From contig JPUP01000071.1 of the NCBI GenBank assembly GCA_001321855.1, positions 1-33,954 of the forward strand: a stretch of DNA of 33,954 nucleotides, written 5' to 3'. Source of the DNA: SAR11 cluster bacterium PRT-SC02 (GTDB lineage Bacteria > Pseudomonadota > Alphaproteobacteria > Pelagibacterales > Pelagibacteraceae). Each line of letters opens with the position of its first letter. Position 1 is the stretch's first letter. The notes under the pieces were generated by a model. The model was not told the DNA's origin. It ran no database searches and saw only the letters and a program-made list of their open reading frames with translations. This document shows, one piece after another, positions 1 to 11,801 of this stretch. Made by a program: the position numbers and the translations under genes.

Positions 1-99
1 GTTAAGTTTCCATTGTAATCTATAAACTTGCCATGTTCCAAGAGAACAAAATAAAATTATAGAAAAAAATACAAAAATACTAAAGGAAATATTTTTCAA
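1..99 (-). CDS. SURF1 family cytochrome oxidase assembly protein, N-terminal fragment (truncated by window edge)
   Basis: Manual translation of the minus strand from TTG at 99: LKNISFSIFVFFSIILFCSLGTWQVYRLQWKLN; TM helix followed by the SURF1-like GTWQvyRLqWK motif; follows ctaE. An in-frame stop lies directly upstream of the TTG. Confidence 0.75.
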   Translation of the reverse strand, partial: MKNISFSIFVFFSIILFCSLGTWQVYRLQWKLN

Positions 100-105
100 T
101 TAATT

Positions 106-897
106 TTAACTTCCCCAAATGTAAATGGCTGCGAACAGAAATAACCACACAACATCAACGAAATGCCAGTACCATGCGGCAGCCTCAAATCCAAAGTGAT
201 GATCGGGTTTAAAATGTCCTCTCATAGATCTGTACAAGCAGACTGCTAAAAAAATTGTGCCTATTATGACATGAAAACCATGAAATCCTGTTGCCATATA
301 AAAAGTTGAACCATAAATATTGCCATCGATTGTAAATGTCGCGTGATGGTACTCATAGGCTTGGAAGCAAGAAAAAACAAATCCCAAAAAAACTGTGGCT
401 ATCAAACCATTTATTAAACTCTTTCTATCATTTTCTAACATAGCATGGTGAGCCCAAGTAACAGTTGTTCCTGAAAGTAACAAGATCAAAGTATTTATTA
501 ATGGAATATCCCACGGATCAAAAGTTTTTATATCTGCTGGCGGCCAAATTTTTCCGATAGCCTCAGTTGGAAAAAGACTCGCATTAAAAAAAGCCCAAAA
601 CCAGGCAACAAAAAACATAACTTCTGATGCAATGAATAATGTCATTCCATATCTATGTGTGATTTGCACGACCAATGTGTGGTGACCTTGTTTTTCAGCT
701 TCGTGAACAACATCTCTGAACCACATAAACGCTCCATAAATTAATAGGGCAGTTCCTATTAATAATAACCACAATGCTTTTGTATGAAAATAATAAACTG
801 CACCAATGGCTAATATCAAGCTGGCGAAAGATGAAAATATTGGCCAAGGGCTCGGGTCAACTAAATGATAATCGTGTTTTTTTTCTCCAGACGACAT
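106..897 (-). CDS. ctaE: cytochrome c oxidase subunit III
   Basis: 263 aa; HDYHLVDPSPWPI, SEVMFFVAWFWAFF and HFVDVVWLFLF motifs of COX3. Confidence 0.97.
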   Translation of the reverse strand: MSSGEKKHDYHLVDPSPWPIFSSFASLILAIGAVYYFHTKALWLLLIGTALLIYGAFMWFRDVVHEAEKQGHHTLVVQITHRYGMTLFIASEVMFFVAWFWAFFNASLFPTEAIGKIWPPADIKTFDPWDIPLINTLILLLSGTTVTWAHHAMLENDRKSLINGLIATVFLGFVFSCFQAYEYHHATFTIDGNIYGSTFYMATGFHGFHVIIGTIFLAVCLYRSMRGHFKPDHHFGFEAAAWYWHFVDVVWLFLFAAIYIWGS

Positions 898-1445
898 TAA
901 ATTGTATCCTTTTTATAATAATCAGATGAAAAGAAAGTAAATGAAAGAGTTACATCTGATAAATTTTTGGTTTTGTTGTCATCTACTACTTCAGGATCTA
1001 AAAAAAAAGTTAAAACAAAATGTTTTTTTTGTCCTGGTTCAAGCGTTTGTTTTTCAAAACAAAAACAGCCAATTTTATTTAAATAAACACCAAATGGAGA
1101 TGGTGATACGTTAAAAGATGCTGAACCAGAACTTAAATTTTGAGTCTCATTTTCAACAAAGAATTTTATTGTATGAACTTCGCCAGGTTTCAAATTTAAA
1201 GTATTTTTTTCAGGATAAAATTTCCATGCTAAAGATCCATTTGAGTTTGTATCAAATCTTATCTTATAATTTTGATCCACTATTATTTTAGGTATTTCTT
1301 TAATTGTAGCATTTTGAGTAGTGCCACCAAAGCCAGTCACTCGGCAGAATAAATCATATAGTGGCACTGCTGCAAAAGATAGTCCTAGCATTAAAAGAAA
1401 AATTGAAACTAATGCTAATGGAGTAAGTGTTTTTTTATTCATCAT
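897..1445 (-). CDS. ctaG: cytochrome c oxidase assembly protein CtaG/Cox11
   Basis: Cox11 motifs PLYDLFCRVTGFGGTTQ and KIGCFCFEKQTLEPGQ. The track starts at a TTG (1448); the ATG at 1445 is a likelier start and overlaps the upstream stop as TGATG. Confidence 0.95.
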   Translation of the reverse strand: MMNKKTLTPLALVSIFLLMLGLSFAAVPLYDLFCRVTGFGGTTQNATIKEIPKIIVDQNYKIRFDTNSNGSLAWKFYPEKNTLNLKPGEVHTIKFFVENETQNLSSGSASFNVSPSPFGVYLNKIGCFCFEKQTLEPGQKKHFVLTFFLDPEVVDDNKTKNLSDVTLSFTFFSSDYYKKDTI

Positions 1446-1555
1446 CAAATTTCTCTATTATAAATACCAATATTATAAAATGTAAGTAAAAACAAAATTA
1501 ACATGAAAGCTACAAGTAAAATAGCTGTTATTATATTCTTTTTTTTTTTATCCAT
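1445..1555 (-). CDS. small single-TM protein, 36 aa, in the position of CoxF-type small proteins of alphaproteobacterial cox operons
   Basis: Manual translation MDKKKKNIITAILLVAFMLILFLLTFYNIGIYNREI*; overlaps the ctaB end (start inside 1548-1555) and the ctaG start (TGATG). Not in the supplied ORF track. Confidence 0.75.
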   Translation of the reverse strand: MDKKKKNIITAILLVAFMLILFLLTFYNIGIYNREI

Positions 1556-2471
1556 AAATTAAATTGAAAAAATTATCTATTAAAATTAATAAAAAAATTG
1601 AAAATAAATAAAAGATTGAAAAAACAAATATTTTTTTTGCTATCAAATTTGAAATTTTACTTTTTTTTGTTTTTACTAAAGAAGCGCACAAGTAAGTGTA
1701 ATAAATTGTTAGTATTAACGAAGGAAAAAAATAAACATTTGAAGCAAAATTTAAGAAATATGGAGCAGACACAACAGGCAGCATCAATATCGAGTACACA
1801 AAGATATTCTTCTTGGTTTTCTCTTGGCCATAGATGACTGGCAACATTGGTATTTTAGCCTTTTTATAATCTTTAGATTTATAAAGACTTAGAGCCCAAA
1901 AATGTGATGGTGTCCATAGAAATATTATTAAAAATAAAATTAATGGTTCTAAAGACAATGACCCAGTAACAACAGTCCAACCTATGACTGGTGGAAGTGC
2001 ACCGGCTGCCCCTCCGATAACGATATTTTGTACGGTTCGTCTTTTAAGCCAAACCGTATACACGAAGAAATAAAAACATATCGTAAATAAAAGTAGAAGA
2101 GCTGATAAAAAATTTGATGAATAAAATAACAAAGAAACTGAAAAAAAAGATAACAAAATTCCAAATAATAAGGCTTGATTTTTGGTAACTTTACCTGTTG
2201 GGATAGGTCTTAAGCATGTTCTTGTCATAAGAGCGTCGAGATCAGACTCGTACCACATATTTAATGTTCCAGCTGCGCCTGCTCCCAGAGCTACTGCGAA
2301 TAGAGAAATAATCGAATTTAAGAAACTTATTTCATTTGGAGCAATAATTAAGCCTACTGCACACGTAAACAAAACTAAAGACATCACTCTTGGTTTCATT
2401 AAGTTAAAAAATGAGTCGAGATAAAAAGTTGATGTTTTGCTGTATTTTGCTTTTGCGCTTGCTTGTATCAA
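1548..2471 (-). CDS. ctaB: protoheme IX farnesyltransferase (heme O synthase)
   Basis: UbiA-superfamily motif NMWYESDLDALMTRTCLRPIPTGK; located between ctaD and ctaG. Confidence 0.96.
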   Translation of the reverse strand: MIQASAKAKYSKTSTFYLDSFFNLMKPRVMSLVLFTCAVGLIIAPNEISFLNSIISLFAVALGAGAAGTLNMWYESDLDALMTRTCLRPIPTGKVTKNQALLFGILLSFFSVSLLFYSSNFLSALLLLFTICFYFFVYTVWLKRRTVQNIVIGGAAGALPPVIGWTVVTGSLSLEPLILFLIIFLWTPSHFWALSLYKSKDYKKAKIPMLPVIYGQEKTKKNIFVYSILMLPVVSAPYFLNFASNVYFFPSLILTIYYTYLCASLVKTKKSKISNLIAKKIFVFSIFYLFSIFLLILIDNFFNLIYG

Positions 2472-2472
2472 T

Positions 2473-4901
<2,429 letters not shown>

Positions 4902-4954
4902 TTTATTTTTTATACAACTTTTTAATACTTTGACAAATTCAATAAATGCGACAA

Positions 4955-5665
4955 TTAAGGTTTATTATTGATTAAATTTACCTGAGAAATGGCACTTATT
5001 GCAGCCGTATCTGACCTAAGTATATTTTTTGACAAAGTAAAAGGTATTACCATAGCAAACGATAAAATAAATTCTCGTTCTGAAGGAGAAAAGTCACCCT
5101 CTGGGCCAATGAGGATTGTTAAATTTTTATTATCTTTAAAATCTGAAATTTTCAATTTATCTTTTGAATTCAAGTCGGCAAATAATAGTTTGGTTGAATT
5201 ATCTAAACTTTTTAAAAAATCTTTTAGTTTAACAACTTCAGAGATTTCAGGAGGCGAAAGTTGGTTGGATTGCTCAGTAGCCTCAATAACTATTTTCTTA
5301 GCTCGCTCTTGATTTAATTCTTTAACCTCAGTTCTTTCCGATACCAACGGTATAATTTTCCTTACACCGAGTTCAGTAACCTTTTGCAAAATATTTTCCA
5401 TTGAATTTTTTTTTACTAAGCAAATTGCCAGCTCAACGTTTGATAAATTATTTGGTAACTTTATTTTTTCTAAAAATTTTACCTCAACTCTATCTTTATC
5501 TAAAAAAATTATTTTACTTTTCCATTCTCCATTTTTATTAAAAAAATTTAAGTATGACCCTTTTTTTAGACGCATAACGTTTACAACGTAATGGGTATGT
5601 TCCTTGCTTAATAAACTTGTTGTATTTTCCTGTATACTGTCAAGATGATATAATCTAATATTCAT
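4955..5665 (-). CDS. rsmE: 16S rRNA (uracil-1498-N3)-methyltransferase RsmE family
   Basis: Motifs HYVVNVMRLKKG, KVTELGVRKIIPLVSERT, IGPEGDFSPSE and LSKNILRSDTAA. Confidence 0.93.
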   Translation of the reverse strand: MNIRLYHLDSIQENTTSLLSKEHTHYVVNVMRLKKGSYLNFFNKNGEWKSKIIFLDKDRVEVKFLEKIKLPNNLSNVELAICLVKKNSMENILQKVTELGVRKIIPLVSERTEVKELNQERAKKIVIEATEQSNQLSPPEISEVVKLKDFLKSLDNSTKLLFADLNSKDKLKISDFKDNKNLTILIGPEGDFSPSEREFILSFAMVIPFTLSKNILRSDTAAISAISQVNLINNKP

Positions 5666-5710
5666 TCGTTATATAATATAAATAAATTTTAAATATATAA
5701 AGGATCAATA

Positions 5711-5950
5711 ATGAAAAAAGGTAAGAGAGCTGGAGAGTCTCCAGTGGGTATTGATGTGATAGAAGGAAAATCTTATTTTTGGTGCACATGTGGCTTAAGT
5801 TCTAAACAACCTTTTTGTGATGGTTCGCATAAAGGAACTAATTTTGCACCATTTAAATTTTTAGCCGATCAGTCAAAAAAAGTTTTTTTCTGTACATGTA
5901 AACAAACGAATGATCAACCTTTGTGTGATGGTTCTCACAATATAAAATAA
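5711..5950 (+). CDS. CDGSH-type iron-sulfur protein with two CDGSH motifs
   Basis: CTCGLSSKQPFCDGSHKG and CTCKQTNDQPLCDGSHN; 79 aa. Confidence 0.93.
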   Translation: MKKGKRAGESPVGIDVIEGKSYFWCTCGLSSKQPFCDGSHKGTNFAPFKFLADQSKKVFFCTCKQTNDQPLCDGSHNIK

Positions 5951-5953
5951 AAT

Positions 5954-6613
5954 ATGAAAATAAAATCTGTTGTATTTGATGCTTATGGTACGCTGTTCGA
6001 TGTAAATTCTGCTGCAGAAAAATGTAAAGATAAAATTGGTGACAGATGGGAGGAGTTTGCAAATTTTTGGAGAACAACTCAACTTGAATATACTTGGCTT
6101 AGAAGTTTAATGAAAAGACACAGAAACTTCTGGGAAATCACAGAAGATAGTTTAGATAAATCAATGAAGATATTTAATATAGATAAAAGTATGAGAAATG
6201 AATTACTAAATCTTTACAAGATTTTGTCTCCGTATCCAGAAGTTGAACAGGTTTTGAATAATTTAAAAAAAAGAAAATTTAAACTTGCTATTCTTTCTAA
6301 TGGGACACCTGCTCTTTTAAGAGAACTAGTTACGAGCAATGGCCTAAATAATTTTTTTGATGACCTTTTTTCTATTGAAGAGGTAAAGGTTTATAAACCT
6401 CACTCGAAAGTTTATGAAATTCCTGTTAAAAAATATGATTTAAAAGCTGATGAAATATTTTTTTTGAGTGCTAACACTTGGGACGTTTCAGGAGGTGGAA
6501 ACTACGGTTATAATTCTATTTGGGTTAATAGGAACAAATCAGTATTTGATATTCTTGATTATAAGCCAAAAAATGAGATTAACAATTTATCACAGCTACT
6601 TGATATAGTTTAA
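5954..6613 (+). CDS. haloacid dehalogenase type II (HAD superfamily)
   Basis: VVFDAYGTLFDV, LSNGTP and SANTWDVSGGGNYGYNSIWVNR motifs. Confidence 0.9.
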   Translation: MKIKSVVFDAYGTLFDVNSAAEKCKDKIGDRWEEFANFWRTTQLEYTWLRSLMKRHRNFWEITEDSLDKSMKIFNIDKSMRNELLNLYKILSPYPEVEQVLNNLKKRKFKLAILSNGTPALLRELVTSNGLNNFFDDLFSIEEVKVYKPHSKVYEIPVKKYDLKADEIFFLSANTWDVSGGGNYGYNSIWVNRNKSVFDILDYKPKNEINNLSQLLDIV

Positions 6614-6634
6614 ACTTCTTATATAAATATTTAA

Positions 6635-7477
6635 ATGTCACAGATCGAAGTAAAAAAAATAATTAAAGCCCTGAATGCCTCAGATGGTGCGGGTGTAAAA
6701 TTAAAAAGAAGTATAGGAACTCCCGAGGCAGATTATATTGATCCTTTTCTGATGCTTGACGAGTTTGGATCTGAAAATAAAGATGATTATATTGCAGGAT
6801 TTCCTCCACATCCTCATAGAGGAATAGAAACTGTAACATATATGCTTAATGGAGGATTTAAACACCAAGACAGTACCGGTGCCGAAGGTATAATGACTTC
6901 AGGAGATGTGCAATGGATGAAAACTGGTAGAGGAATTATTCACTCTGAAATGCCTGCTATGAAAGAAGGAAAATTATTAGGCTTTCAATTATGGATCAAT
7001 ATGCCAGCTAAATTAAAAAAGAATAAACCTGAATATCTCTATATAAAGGGTAATGAGCTTGGAACTCATAAAGACAACGAGAAAATAGTAAAAGTAATTG
7101 CAGGAAAGTACAAAAAAGCTGAAGGTCCAGAAAAAAATCACAACGTTGAGCCAATATATATTCATGTAGTTTTAGAAGAGGGAAAAGTTTTTGATTATGA
7201 TGTTCCTAAAGAACATAACTCTTTTATATACTTGCTAAAAGGTGAACTGATAATTGGTAATAAAAAACATGAGAAAACAACTGACTCAAGCTTAATTTTG
7301 CTAGAACGAGGCATTAAGCTCAAAATTTTAGCAAACAAAAAATCTGAATTTTTATTTATAGCTGGTAAGCCTATTGGAGAACCAATCGCTAGAGGTGGTC
7401 CATTTGTAATGAACACTAAAGCTGAAATACTTGAAGCTATAAAAGATTATAATGAAGGAAAATTTGCAAAATATTAA
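6635..7477 (+). CDS. pirin family protein
   Basis: DPFLMLDEFG, FPPHPHRGIETVTYML and GDVQWMKTGRGIIHSEMP motifs. Confidence 0.95.
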   Translation: MSQIEVKKIIKALNASDGAGVKLKRSIGTPEADYIDPFLMLDEFGSENKDDYIAGFPPHPHRGIETVTYMLNGGFKHQDSTGAEGIMTSGDVQWMKTGRGIIHSEMPAMKEGKLLGFQLWINMPAKLKKNKPEYLYIKGNELGTHKDNEKIVKVIAGKYKKAEGPEKNHNVEPIYIHVVLEEGKVFDYDVPKEHNSFIYLLKGELIIGNKKHEKTTDSSLILLERGIKLKILANKKSEFLFIAGKPIGEPIARGGPFVMNTKAEILEAIKDYNEGKFAKY

Positions 7478-7499
7478 GTGTTCAAGTATTTTCTTTTAA

Positions 7500-8474
7500 A
7501 TGTCTAGATCGATTATTATAAAAAAACCCGGTGGACCAGAAGTTTTGGAGTTAACAGATACTAAAGTTGGTTCGCCAGGACCAAATGAAATAAAAATTAC
7601 TAACTTGGCTATTGGTTTAAATTACATAGATACTTACCATAGATCTGGTCTCTACTCTTTACCTATGCCTAGTGGTATTGGTCTAGAAGCTGCAGGAAAA
7701 ATTGATGAAGTTGGTGCAAACGTAAAAGAATTTAATAAAGGGGATAATGTTGCCTATGCATCAATGCCAATTGGAGCTTACGCACAACAAAGAATTATTC
7801 CTGAGAAGATTGCGGTAAAAATTCCAGATGGAATTAATCACAAAGTAGCAGCTTCATTAATGACTAAAGGCCTGACAACAAATTACCTTCTAAGTAAAAC
7901 TTATCATTTAAAAGCTGGTGAAACTGTTTTATTTCACGCAGCTGCTGGAGGTGTTGGGCAAATATTTGCACAATGGGCTAATAGCATTGGAGCAAATGTA
8001 ATAGGCACAGTTGGTTCGGATGAAAAAATAAAAATAGCAAAAGAGCACGGATATAAACATGTAATAAATTACTCAAAAATCAAATTTGAGGAGGAAGTAA
8101 TGAAACTGACAAATAATGTGGGTGTGCCGGCTGTATTTGACGGCGTTGGTAAAAAAACATTTAAAGGATCTTTGGCATGTTTGAGGCCAAGAGGAATGTT
8201 AATCAGTTTTGGAAATGCATCTGGCCCCTTAGATCCTGTCAATGTTCCAAAAGATATTCAATCCAAAAGCTTATTTTTGACAAGACCAACAATAGGTCAT
8301 TATTTTACAAATAGAGAAGAGTTACAAGCCGGAGCAGATGAAATTTTTGAAAAAGTTAAATTTGGTAAAATTAAAATAAAAATCTTTAAAGAATACAAGC
8401 TTGAGGACGCTAAAAAAGCTCATGAAGATTTAGAGTCTAGAAAAATTCTTGGCCCTGCAATTCTGATACCGTAA
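7500..8474 (+). CDS. NADPH:quinone oxidoreductase (zeta-crystallin-like MDR family)
   Basis: IGLNYIDTYHRSGLY, HAAAGGVGQIFAQWA and SFGNASGPLDPVNV motifs. Confidence 0.93.
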   Translation: MSRSIIIKKPGGPEVLELTDTKVGSPGPNEIKITNLAIGLNYIDTYHRSGLYSLPMPSGIGLEAAGKIDEVGANVKEFNKGDNVAYASMPIGAYAQQRIIPEKIAVKIPDGINHKVAASLMTKGLTTNYLLSKTYHLKAGETVLFHAAAGGVGQIFAQWANSIGANVIGTVGSDEKIKIAKEHGYKHVINYSKIKFEEEVMKLTNNVGVPAVFDGVGKKTFKGSLACLRPRGMLISFGNASGPLDPVNVPKDIQSKSLFLTRPTIGHYFTNREELQAGADEIFEKVKFGKIKIKIFKEYKLEDAKKAHEDLESRKILGPAILIP

Positions 8475-8737
8475 TGAATAAAAGAATTATTTCTCCATGT
8501 ATTAGTATTTGTAAAACAGATCCTTTAACAGGTTACTGCTATGGATGTGCGAGAACTGATGAGGAAAAAAAAACTTGGAAAAATGAGAGTACAAATAATC
8601 ATTGGAAAGAGAAAAATTTAAAAACAATTAAGAAAAGAATGAAAGGATGGCAACTTGTAACATTTAATGAATCATACAAACATAAAATAGTGACGGGAGT
8701 TTCTATTTATAAAAAAAAAGTTTTATTAAAAAAATAA
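8474..8737 (+). CDS. DUF1289 family protein
   Basis: SPCISICKTDPLTGYCYGCARTDEEKKTW cysteine signature; ATG overlaps the stop of the preceding gene. Confidence 0.88.
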   Translation: MNKRIISPCISICKTDPLTGYCYGCARTDEEKKTWKNESTNNHWKEKNLKTIKKRMKGWQLVTFNESYKHKIVTGVSIYKKKVLLKK

Positions 8738-9148
8738 TTAAAAATCTTTTCTCATTGAGTCCATATCGCTTAGGTGATACTTTAAAGCTTCATTTGACAT
8801 TCTGACCTCTTGCAAAAATAAAAAAATCGAAACTATCATACAAACACAACAAGAAGCGAAGCTTAATCTGGCGTAAAAAACTAAATTTAGATATAGGAGA
8901 AGGACGGTGAGCATATTGAAAAGAAACCCAAAAGAAGAGAAGCCCATTACATATTTTAAATAATTAGTTCTTTTGTTAAGAACATGTAATTGATTTTCCC
9001 ATTCTGGTGGTGTTTTTTTTTCAAAAGTGTACTGATCATGAAGTTTTCGAATTAATGCACTCAACGTGTGAAATCTGTTGCTATACATCGTCATCATTAA
9101 AGGTATTGCTGGAAACATTAATGCAGCTACTGTGTAATCAATATCCAT
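8738..9148 (-). CDS. DUF2721 family membrane protein
   Basis: PAIPLMMTMYSNRFHTLSALIRKLHDQY plus two hydrophobic segments. Confidence 0.8.
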   Translation of the reverse strand: MDIDYTVAALMFPAIPLMMTMYSNRFHTLSALIRKLHDQYTFEKKTPPEWENQLHVLNKRTNYLKYVMGFSSFGFLFNMLTVLLLYLNLVFYARLSFASCCVCMIVSIFLFLQEVRMSNEALKYHLSDMDSMRKDF

Positions 9149-9201
9149 ATCGAATCAAATTGATTATGTAGTTAGTGTTTGATATTTACAAGTAATATTT
9201 C

Positions 9202-10053
9202 ATGCATGATCTTAAAATATTTATAGAGTTAACAAGGTTGAACAAGCCCATTGGTTTTATGCTTTTGTTTTGGCCTTGTGCCTGGGGATTAAATTACGCA
9301 GTTCATTATGGGGTTCAGAATTCGAATTACTTTTTTTATTTATTATTGTTCTTCTTAGGATCAGTTCTTATGAGAAGCGCTGGTTGTATTGTAAATGATA
9401 TTGTTGACAAAGATTTAGATCAAAAAGTTGAGAGAACAAAGAAAAGACCTTTAGCTTCTGGCGAGATAGGAATAAAAAAAGCCTCTTCATATGTTTTAAT
9501 TCTTTGCTCAATAGCTTTTTTAGTTTTAATTCAATTTAATCATAAAACTATTTTACTAGGTATGTCTTCAATGATTCTGGCTTTTAGTTACCCTTTTATG
9601 AAAAGAATAACATATTGGCCTCAATTATTTTTAGGGCTGACTTTTAATTGGGGTATAATAATGGCTTGGTTCGCAATGGACAATCAAATTAACTATGAAA
9701 TTGTCGCTTTGTATCTTGCGGCCATATTTTGGACATTGGGCTATGACACTATTTACGGGGTGCAAGATATGTCTGATGACGAAATTATAGGTATAAAATC
9801 AACTGCAATTAAATTCAAAGAGAATATAAAAATTTTCGTTTTTTTGTGTTATTTCGTTTCAATAATTATACTTACTTACTTATTTAGTTTTAAAATTGGT
9901 ATTAACTTTTTTAGTTTATTTTTTATTTTATTTATTTCGTCATTATTATTTCAAATAATTTATTTTAAAAAAGATAATCCAAAGACTTGCTTAGACGCTT
10001 TTAAAATTAATAATTTGTCAGGATTGTTTTTATTTTTATCAATATCATTTTAA
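9202..10053 (+). CDS. ubiA: 4-hydroxybenzoate polyprenyltransferase
   Basis: RLNKPIGFMLLFWPCAWGL, AGCIVNDIVDKDLDQKVERTKKRPLASGEI and GYDTIYGVQDMSDDEIIGIKSTA motifs. Confidence 0.95.
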   Translation: MHDLKIFIELTRLNKPIGFMLLFWPCAWGLNYAVHYGVQNSNYFFYLLLFFLGSVLMRSAGCIVNDIVDKDLDQKVERTKKRPLASGEIGIKKASSYVLILCSIAFLVLIQFNHKTILLGMSSMILAFSYPFMKRITYWPQLFLGLTFNWGIIMAWFAMDNQINYEIVALYLAAIFWTLGYDTIYGVQDMSDDEIIGIKSTAIKFKENIKIFVFLCYFVSIIILTYLFSFKIGINFFSLFFILFISSLLFQIIYFKKDNPKTCLDAFKINNLSGLFLFLSISF

Positions 10054-10056
10054 GCA

Positions 10057-11799
10057 ATGAAAAAAGAGGAATTAATAAAAATTTTAAAGAGGCTTTATAA
10101 AGAGCATGTGAAAAAATATTTGAAAAATATCTTTTTAGCTCTATTATTATCTATAGTTGTTGCTTTAAGCACTTCAGCAACTGCGTGGTTATTAGATCCA
10201 GCGGTAAAAAAAGTTTTTATAGATAAGGATCAAACTTTAGCTGCATTAATACCAATTGCAATAATACTAGCTTTTTCATCAAAAGGAATTTCTTTATATT
10301 TCGCAAGATCACTTATAATTGGTATAGGGGGAAAAATCACAGGAGAATTACAAAACAGAATTTCCAAAAATATTTTAATTTCTGATGTACAAACTTTGGA
10401 TAATAGACACTCTGGAAAATATGTTGGTAATATGATGTATGACTGTGGAATGGTTCAAAATTTAGTAAGTGTTGGAGTTTTAAACTTAATGAAAGACAGT
10501 TTTACTTTATTTGCTCTAACTTTTTTGATGTTTTATCAAAATTGGAAATTAGCAATATTCGCTTTAATTATGATGCCCCTAGCTGCAATTTTAGCAAAAT
10601 CATTAGGAAAAAGAATTGGTAAGGCCACAAGTGAAGCTGGGGAAGTTACAGGAAATTTTGCATCTTTTTTAAGCGAGATAATAAAAGGCTCAAGAATGAT
10701 TAGAATTTATCAAAAAGAAACCGCTGAGTTGTCAAATGCAGGTAAGAAAATTGATTTAATGGTAGATAAAAATATTAAAATTAATAAAATTTTAATTAGA
10801 GCTACCCCAATAATGGAAATTCTAACAGGTATCATGATCGCTGGGTTTATTTTCTATTCGGGAAAACTGATTTCTTCTGGAGAGTTAGAAGTTAATCAAT
10901 TTTTCTCTTTTTTAGCAGCAATGATGCTCGCCTATCAACCTGTTAGGTCTTTAGCAACCATCAATATGACAGCATATCAAGGCGCTGCCTCGGCTAAACG
11001 AATTTTTGCCGTTATTGATGAGCCAATTGAGGTAAAAAACGATGATAGTTTACCACCTATAAATATAGATAAGTGCAATATTGAATATGAGAATATTGGT
11101 TTTGCTTATAAAAATACCAAAGAAAGAGCTATAAAAAATATTAATTTAGATATTAAAGGAGGCACTATGGTCGCCTTTGTTGGTCACAGTGGTGCTGGAA
11201 AAAGTACAATTTTAAATTTGTTACCAAGATTTTATGACCCTCAAAACGGTGAAATAAAAATTGACGGACAAAACATAAAAAAAGTTAATTTAAATTCATT
11301 AAGAAGAAACATATCGTTAGTAAGTCAAGATATAGTACTCTTCGATCAAACCGTTCTTGCTAACATAAAATATGCTAATAGCTCTGCGAGCGAACAGGAA
11401 GTTGCAGACGCCTGTAAATTTGCTGCGGCTTCTGAATTTATAGATAAATTACCAAACAAGTTAAACACAATTATTGGAGAGAACGGTATCAAACTATCAG
11501 GTGGTCAAAAACAACGAATATCAATTGCAAGAGCAATTTTAAAGAAATCACCTATAATATTACTCGACGAGGCTACATCATCTTTGGACGCAGAATCCGA
11601 AGAAATCATTCAAAATGCTATCAAAAATTTAACAAAAAATAAAACAACTTTAGTAATAGCTCATAGGTTGTCAACAATTTTAAGTGCCGAAAAAATATTT
11701 GTTATAAAAGAGGGAAATATAATTGATGCTGGCACACATGAAGCTTTGCTTAAAAAATGTAAAGAATATAAATCCTTATATCAAAAACAACTTAATTAA
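10057..11799 (+). CDS. msbA: lipid A export ABC transporter, MsbA family (permease-ATPase)
   Basis: GHSGAGKST Walker A, LSGGQKQRISIARA signature, ILLDEATSSLD Walker B; followed by waaA and lpxK. Confidence 0.92.
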   Translation: MKKEELIKILKRLYKEHVKKYLKNIFLALLLSIVVALSTSATAWLLDPAVKKVFIDKDQTLAALIPIAIILAFSSKGISLYFARSLIIGIGGKITGELQNRISKNILISDVQTLDNRHSGKYVGNMMYDCGMVQNLVSVGVLNLMKDSFTLFALTFLMFYQNWKLAIFALIMMPLAAILAKSLGKRIGKATSEAGEVTGNFASFLSEIIKGSRMIRIYQKETAELSNAGKKIDLMVDKNIKINKILIRATPIMEILTGIMIAGFIFYSGKLISSGELEVNQFFSFLAAMMLAYQPVRSLATINMTAYQGAASAKRIFAVIDEPIEVKNDDSLPPINIDKCNIEYENIGFAYKNTKERAIKNINLDIKGGTMVAFVGHSGAGKSTILNLLPRFYDPQNGEIKIDGQNIKKVNLNSLRRNISLVSQDIVLFDQTVLANIKYANSSASEQEVADACKFAAASEFIDKLPNKLNTIIGENGIKLSGGQKQRISIARAILKKSPIILLDEATSSLDAESEEIIQNAIKNLTKNKTTLVIAHRLSTILSAEKIFVIKEGNIIDAGTHEALLKKCKEYKSLYQKQLN

Positions 11800-11801
11800 A
11801 A

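Noticed and set aside
1598-1837. Plus-strand ORF (79 aa) antisense to ctaB, with similar antisense ORFs in 1982-2424, 2909-3640 and 4989-5312
   Set aside because: They lie entirely over strongly recognised genes, show no family motif, and look like frame shadows of conserved coding sequence.
5853-6082. Two overlapping minus-strand ORFs (74 and 69 aa) across the CDGSH/HAD junction
   Set aside because: Antisense to two well-supported genes, no recognisable motif, overlapping each other in different frames.
9149-9201. AATCAAATTGATT palindrome in the DUF2721/ubiA divergent gap
   Set aside because: Short AT-rich inverted repeat; expected by chance at this base composition and unsupported by other evidence.
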